NCBI GenBank assembly: GCA_030159075.1
Contig: BROG01000462.1
Span: 62,001 to 126,000, forward strand
Length of the DNA: 64,000 nt
DNA from: Atrina japonica
Taxonomy: Eukaryota > Mollusca > Bivalvia > Pterioida > Pinnidae
Direction of reading: 5' to 3'
Positions 62,101 through 64,000 of the stretch are shown here, one piece after another. The notes beneath the pieces are model-generated. The model ran no database searches, was not told where the DNA came from, and was given only the letters and a program-made list of their open reading frames with translations. How positions within the stretch are numbered: the stretch's first letter is position 1; each line of letters begins with the position of its first letter. The translations under genes were made by a program, and so were the position numbers.

Positions 62101-62795
62101 AGTCCCCCCGTTACATAAACTGATTTGAGAGAAGGTTTACCAATTTTCTTGCGGAAGACTGATGATCTCTTCCATGGGCACGTGTTAATTGTGTATACAC
62201 GGTTTCTCGCCGGCATCATCAAGAACTGATGAGACCGTGTAACTGAGAAATTGCTGAGTGTGGCGTAAAACAACATCGAGAAAAATACGTTTTATTTTCA
62301 AAGTTCAGTACATCTGTCTATTCAAGGGGTCTTATACCGCACTATCATATCAGTCATGATTTCCATTCTTTATGTGATAAAATATTTCTATTTACTAGGA
62401 CAAGTTATCAGTATACAGTATTTTAAGACTAGGATTCCCAATCAAATGCCTAATGGCAGGGGTGGATGGGTGGTCGGCAAAAGAGACACTAGTAAAGCAT
62501 CTAAGAAGCAGAGCAGAAAAATATCGAATCAAAAGTTTTTTTTCTTTGTTTTCCGGTGAATTATATTGTGTCAGTCAATATACATAATTATTGGCAAGTA
62601 TGTAAGTGGTTACGTAAATTACAAGTTCAAGACAAAATTGCCCTTCAACTAAGCTAAAACAATCGACGAGAGAGCGTCTTTATTCCTTTTCTGTAATTTT
62701 TCTGCTATTCTAATTTTTGACAAATTTTTTATAATTTTTTAACAGATAAGAAGACGATGAAAAGTGTAAATATAAAGAAACACGCTCTATACTGA
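56172..62795 (+). CDS. Thrombospondin type-1 repeat protein, 3 coding exons; in-frame UGA before a TM segment
   Basis: Exon 1, 56172-56220: 16 codons of signal peptide (MILVFILLTAGITFAV), donor GTAAGT, phase 1. Exon 2, 59005-59412: two TSP1 repeats, WTDWSTCSVSCGKG and WSNWTTCSSTCGNG with their Cys patterns, donor GTGGGT, phase 1. Exon 3 starts 62746 after TTTAACAG and stops at TGA 62793-62795, giving about 168 residues, apparently secreted. In the same frame past the TGA, a membrane helix (FLVGFVCLVILVFILL) and a short basic tail run to TAA 62910-62912. So the gene may encode a single-pass protein with a stop mutation, a readthrough product, or an assembly error. TSP1 domains bind matrix glycans and adhesion partners. 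Further exons in the 3.3-kb intron 2 cannot be excluded. Confidence 0.75.
56422..58103. mobile_element. Non-autonomous DNA transposon-like block with terminal inverted repeats
   Basis: GGACTCGTATGCATAAAAATTCT at the left (56422) matches the inverted right end (to 58103), followed on both sides by subterminal arrays of CTTAAG-type motifs (to about 56580; from about 57900). No transposase ORF inside. No convincing target duplication. Lies in intron 1 of the TSP1-repeat gene. Confidence 0.6.
58640..58680. repeat. Short minisatellite GGTTCGGTTA
   Basis: About four 10-base units of TAGGTTCGGT type. Confidence 0.75.
59425..59944. mobile_element. MITE-like element with inverted ends
   Basis: Left end AAGCCTCGGTCACAACCGG (about 59428), inverted right end CCGGTTGTGACTAAGGCTTC (to about 59942). 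A similar internal motif lies at about 59632. Begins about 15 bp after the exon 2 donor of the TSP1-repeat gene. Confidence 0.55.
60330..60417. repeat. Tandem duplication, ~50-bp unit
   Basis: Two copies of TTTTTTTACCGCAACTCAATAAAATATTCACTGTTAAACAA-type sequence in direct order. Confidence 0.75.
60661..61127. mobile_element. MITE with inverted ends, copy 1
   Basis: Inverted ends ATCGTTATGCGAAAA and, further in, CACTCTAAATTCACAAATTTTCG (60692) matched by the inverse ending at 61097. About 465 bp. Copy 2 at 61315-61750 has lost its left tip. Confidence 0.6.
61315..61945. repeat. MITE copy 2 plus duplicated flank
   Basis: Tandem duplicate, about 620 bp period, of 60692-61312, including about 215 bp to the right of the MITE core (CATAACGATACTTCCCTTTG through CAGTTTTCCTGTTAAAG). 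Confidence 0.7.
61946..62745. other. End of intron 2 of the TSP1-repeat gene
   Basis: No repeats or genes recognised before the exon 3 acceptor. Confidence 0.5.
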
Positions 62796-62912
62796 CACCT
62801 TGGATTTGCCACTTTGTTTCTTGTGGGTTTTGTATGTCTGGTGATACTGGTGTTCATATTGTTACAACTACGACAGAAAAATACGGCTCGCAAATCAGAA
62901 AGTAATTTATAA
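62796..62912 (+). other. Open extension after UGA: transmembrane helix and cytosolic tail
   Basis: 38 codons in frame with exon 3 beyond the TGA, ending TAA 62910-62912: hydrophobic helix of about 20 residues flanked by LRQKN, with a Lys/Arg/Ser tail. No AG acceptor lies between the TGA and the helix to offer a splice bypass. Confidence 0.55.
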
Positions 62913-63489
62913 CAGGTTATTTTAATACTCTGAGAGTAAAGGATTTTACGCCTTATTCGTGTTCTGTTATTCAGTTGATGTTCCAAGAGTTAACCCTCTT
63001 TCCACTTTGAAGATATAAAGTCACATTCCCGCTGTAAGGGTGGGGGCAATGCTCATGACATAAACTTTTTTGTAGGCACTTAAAATTTATACGCATATTC
63101 TTTCGTACTATTTTCAAAGATCCATTTCAATTACATGTAATTATTTTCTTCATTCGCGGTAAACAGTCAGGCGCAGATCTAACTATAAAATTATCTTGAA
63201 ATAGTATGGTAATGAGAATATATCGAAAACGAGGTTCCCTGAGAACCAAAACAAACTGTTTATGATAAATAATATGACCGACAACCAGCAGCCCTTTTTA
63301 CAAAAAATCTTAAGATAACTTTTACTCTTCAGATTAAAATTAAGATTGTTAATGTTATGGTTTTCATGAAAAATCTTAAGTGAATCTTAAGATAAAAATT
63401 TGTCGTAACTTTAAGAGAACTATCAGTCACACTTAAGATAAATTTTACTCTTGAGATTTTCTTAAGATTCGTAAACTCCATAGAAACAA
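62913..63489. other. Spacer before the Harbinger fragment
   Basis: From about 63300 it contains clustered AATCTTAAGATAA-type inverted motifs likely to be transposon end sequence; otherwise nothing recognised. Confidence 0.45.
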
Positions 63490-63720
63490 AATGGCTGAAC
63501 TAATGTTATTTTAAAATATATTAAACAGGTGATTATTTCGTAGAGAACGCGTTTTTGGCGACAGATCCAATGACATTGATACTTTGAACGATGACCAACT
63601 GATAGCTCGCTACCGTTTTCCGAGGCATTGTATCTTGGAGTTAACGGACGGCGTAATGGATTTGATTGAAAGACCTACTTCACGATCCAATGCAATTCCA
63701 TCCGTTATCCAAGTAAGAAC
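63490..63720 (+). pseudogene. Harbinger (HARBI1-type) nuclease N-terminal fragment
   Basis: An ATG near 63491 opens M-A-E-L-M, then a stop. A direct repeat TTATTT flanks about 21 inserted bases, after which RRERVFGDRSNDIDTLNDD and YRFPRHCILELT, ERPTSRSNAIP follow, the N-terminal pattern of PIF/Harbinger nucleases. The sequence leaves the family pattern at CCAAGTAAGA (about 63717), a possible splice donor. The upstream 63300-63480 is dense in CTTAAGAT-type inverted motifs resembling transposon end sequence. The catalytic part is not in the window. Confidence 0.65.
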
Positions 63721-63865
63721 TTACAACATGGAAACTTGTTCTCAACTTGTGTCTTCCTTGCATCGCTGTGCATGTGTCCTCTTCGGCTGCTTTAATATGG
63801 TAAAACAAAAAGTAAAATTCGAACCAAACCCGGAAGGTCTCTCTAATTTGCGACAGGAATCATAA

Positions 63866-63867
<2 letters not shown>

Positions 63868-63939
<72 letters not shown>
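63868..63939. repeat. (TA)n microsatellite
   Basis: TA tract, with one CA interruption, downstream of the Harbinger fragment. Confidence 0.95.
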
Positions 63940-63943
<4 letters not shown>

Positions 63944-64000
63944 CTTGTAAATGAACTTGGAGTTTCAATTATTATTGGCACTTCTAAAATCGCTGTAGTG

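Overview
The window is animal nuclear DNA, most likely from a bivalve mollusc. The host DNA is AT-rich and full of dinucleotide microsatellites. It carries a tRNA-Lys-derived SINE and truncated Penelope-like retroelement copies of a kind I associate with bivalve genomes (from memory, not searched). Two intron-containing host genes can be read, and a complete 15.5-kb Polinton/Maverick (adintovirus-like) DNA virus/transposon lies inside one of them.

Layout. (1) 1-7311: 5' flank with degenerate repeats and a long (TA)n. (2) 7312-42500, plus strand: alkaline phosphatase gene, ten coding exons whose splice phases all join into 537 codons: signal peptide, catalytic core, hydrophobic GPI-type tail. 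(3) 9339-24868, inside intron 1: the Polinton, bounded by 286/285-bp terminal inverted repeats (about 98% identical, starting AG) and a perfect 6-bp target duplication TCACAC. (4) 42501-56171: intergenic, with a duplicated segment, microsatellites and a palindrome-rich repeat family. (5) 56172-62912, plus strand: a small secreted or single-pass protein with two thrombospondin type-1 repeats; an in-frame UGA separates them from a transmembrane segment. (6) 63490-63720: N-terminal piece of a Harbinger (HARBI1-type) nuclease.

The Polinton carries about 19 genes. Recognisable: packaging ATPase, double-jelly-roll major capsid protein, candidate penton, integrase and protein-primed DNA polymerase B with an OTU-like N-terminal domain. 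The rest are small membrane, structural or unknown proteins, including a tryptophan-rich repeat protein and two related His-rich membrane proteins. ATPase and capsid proteins would build and fill a virion, PolB would copy the linear genome from its ends, and integrase would insert it. I found no Ulp1/adenain-type maturation protease. Many genes have a TATAAAA-type motif directly upstream of the ATG. Three convergent gene pairs are separated by perfect or near-perfect hairpins that abut or include the stop codons.

This copy looks young but dead: the terminal repeats differ at only five places, yet the integrase has lost its first catalytic region and about seven other genes carry frameshifts or a stop. 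Some of these could be assembly errors. The element is visibly richer in GC and CG dinucleotides than the surrounding host DNA.
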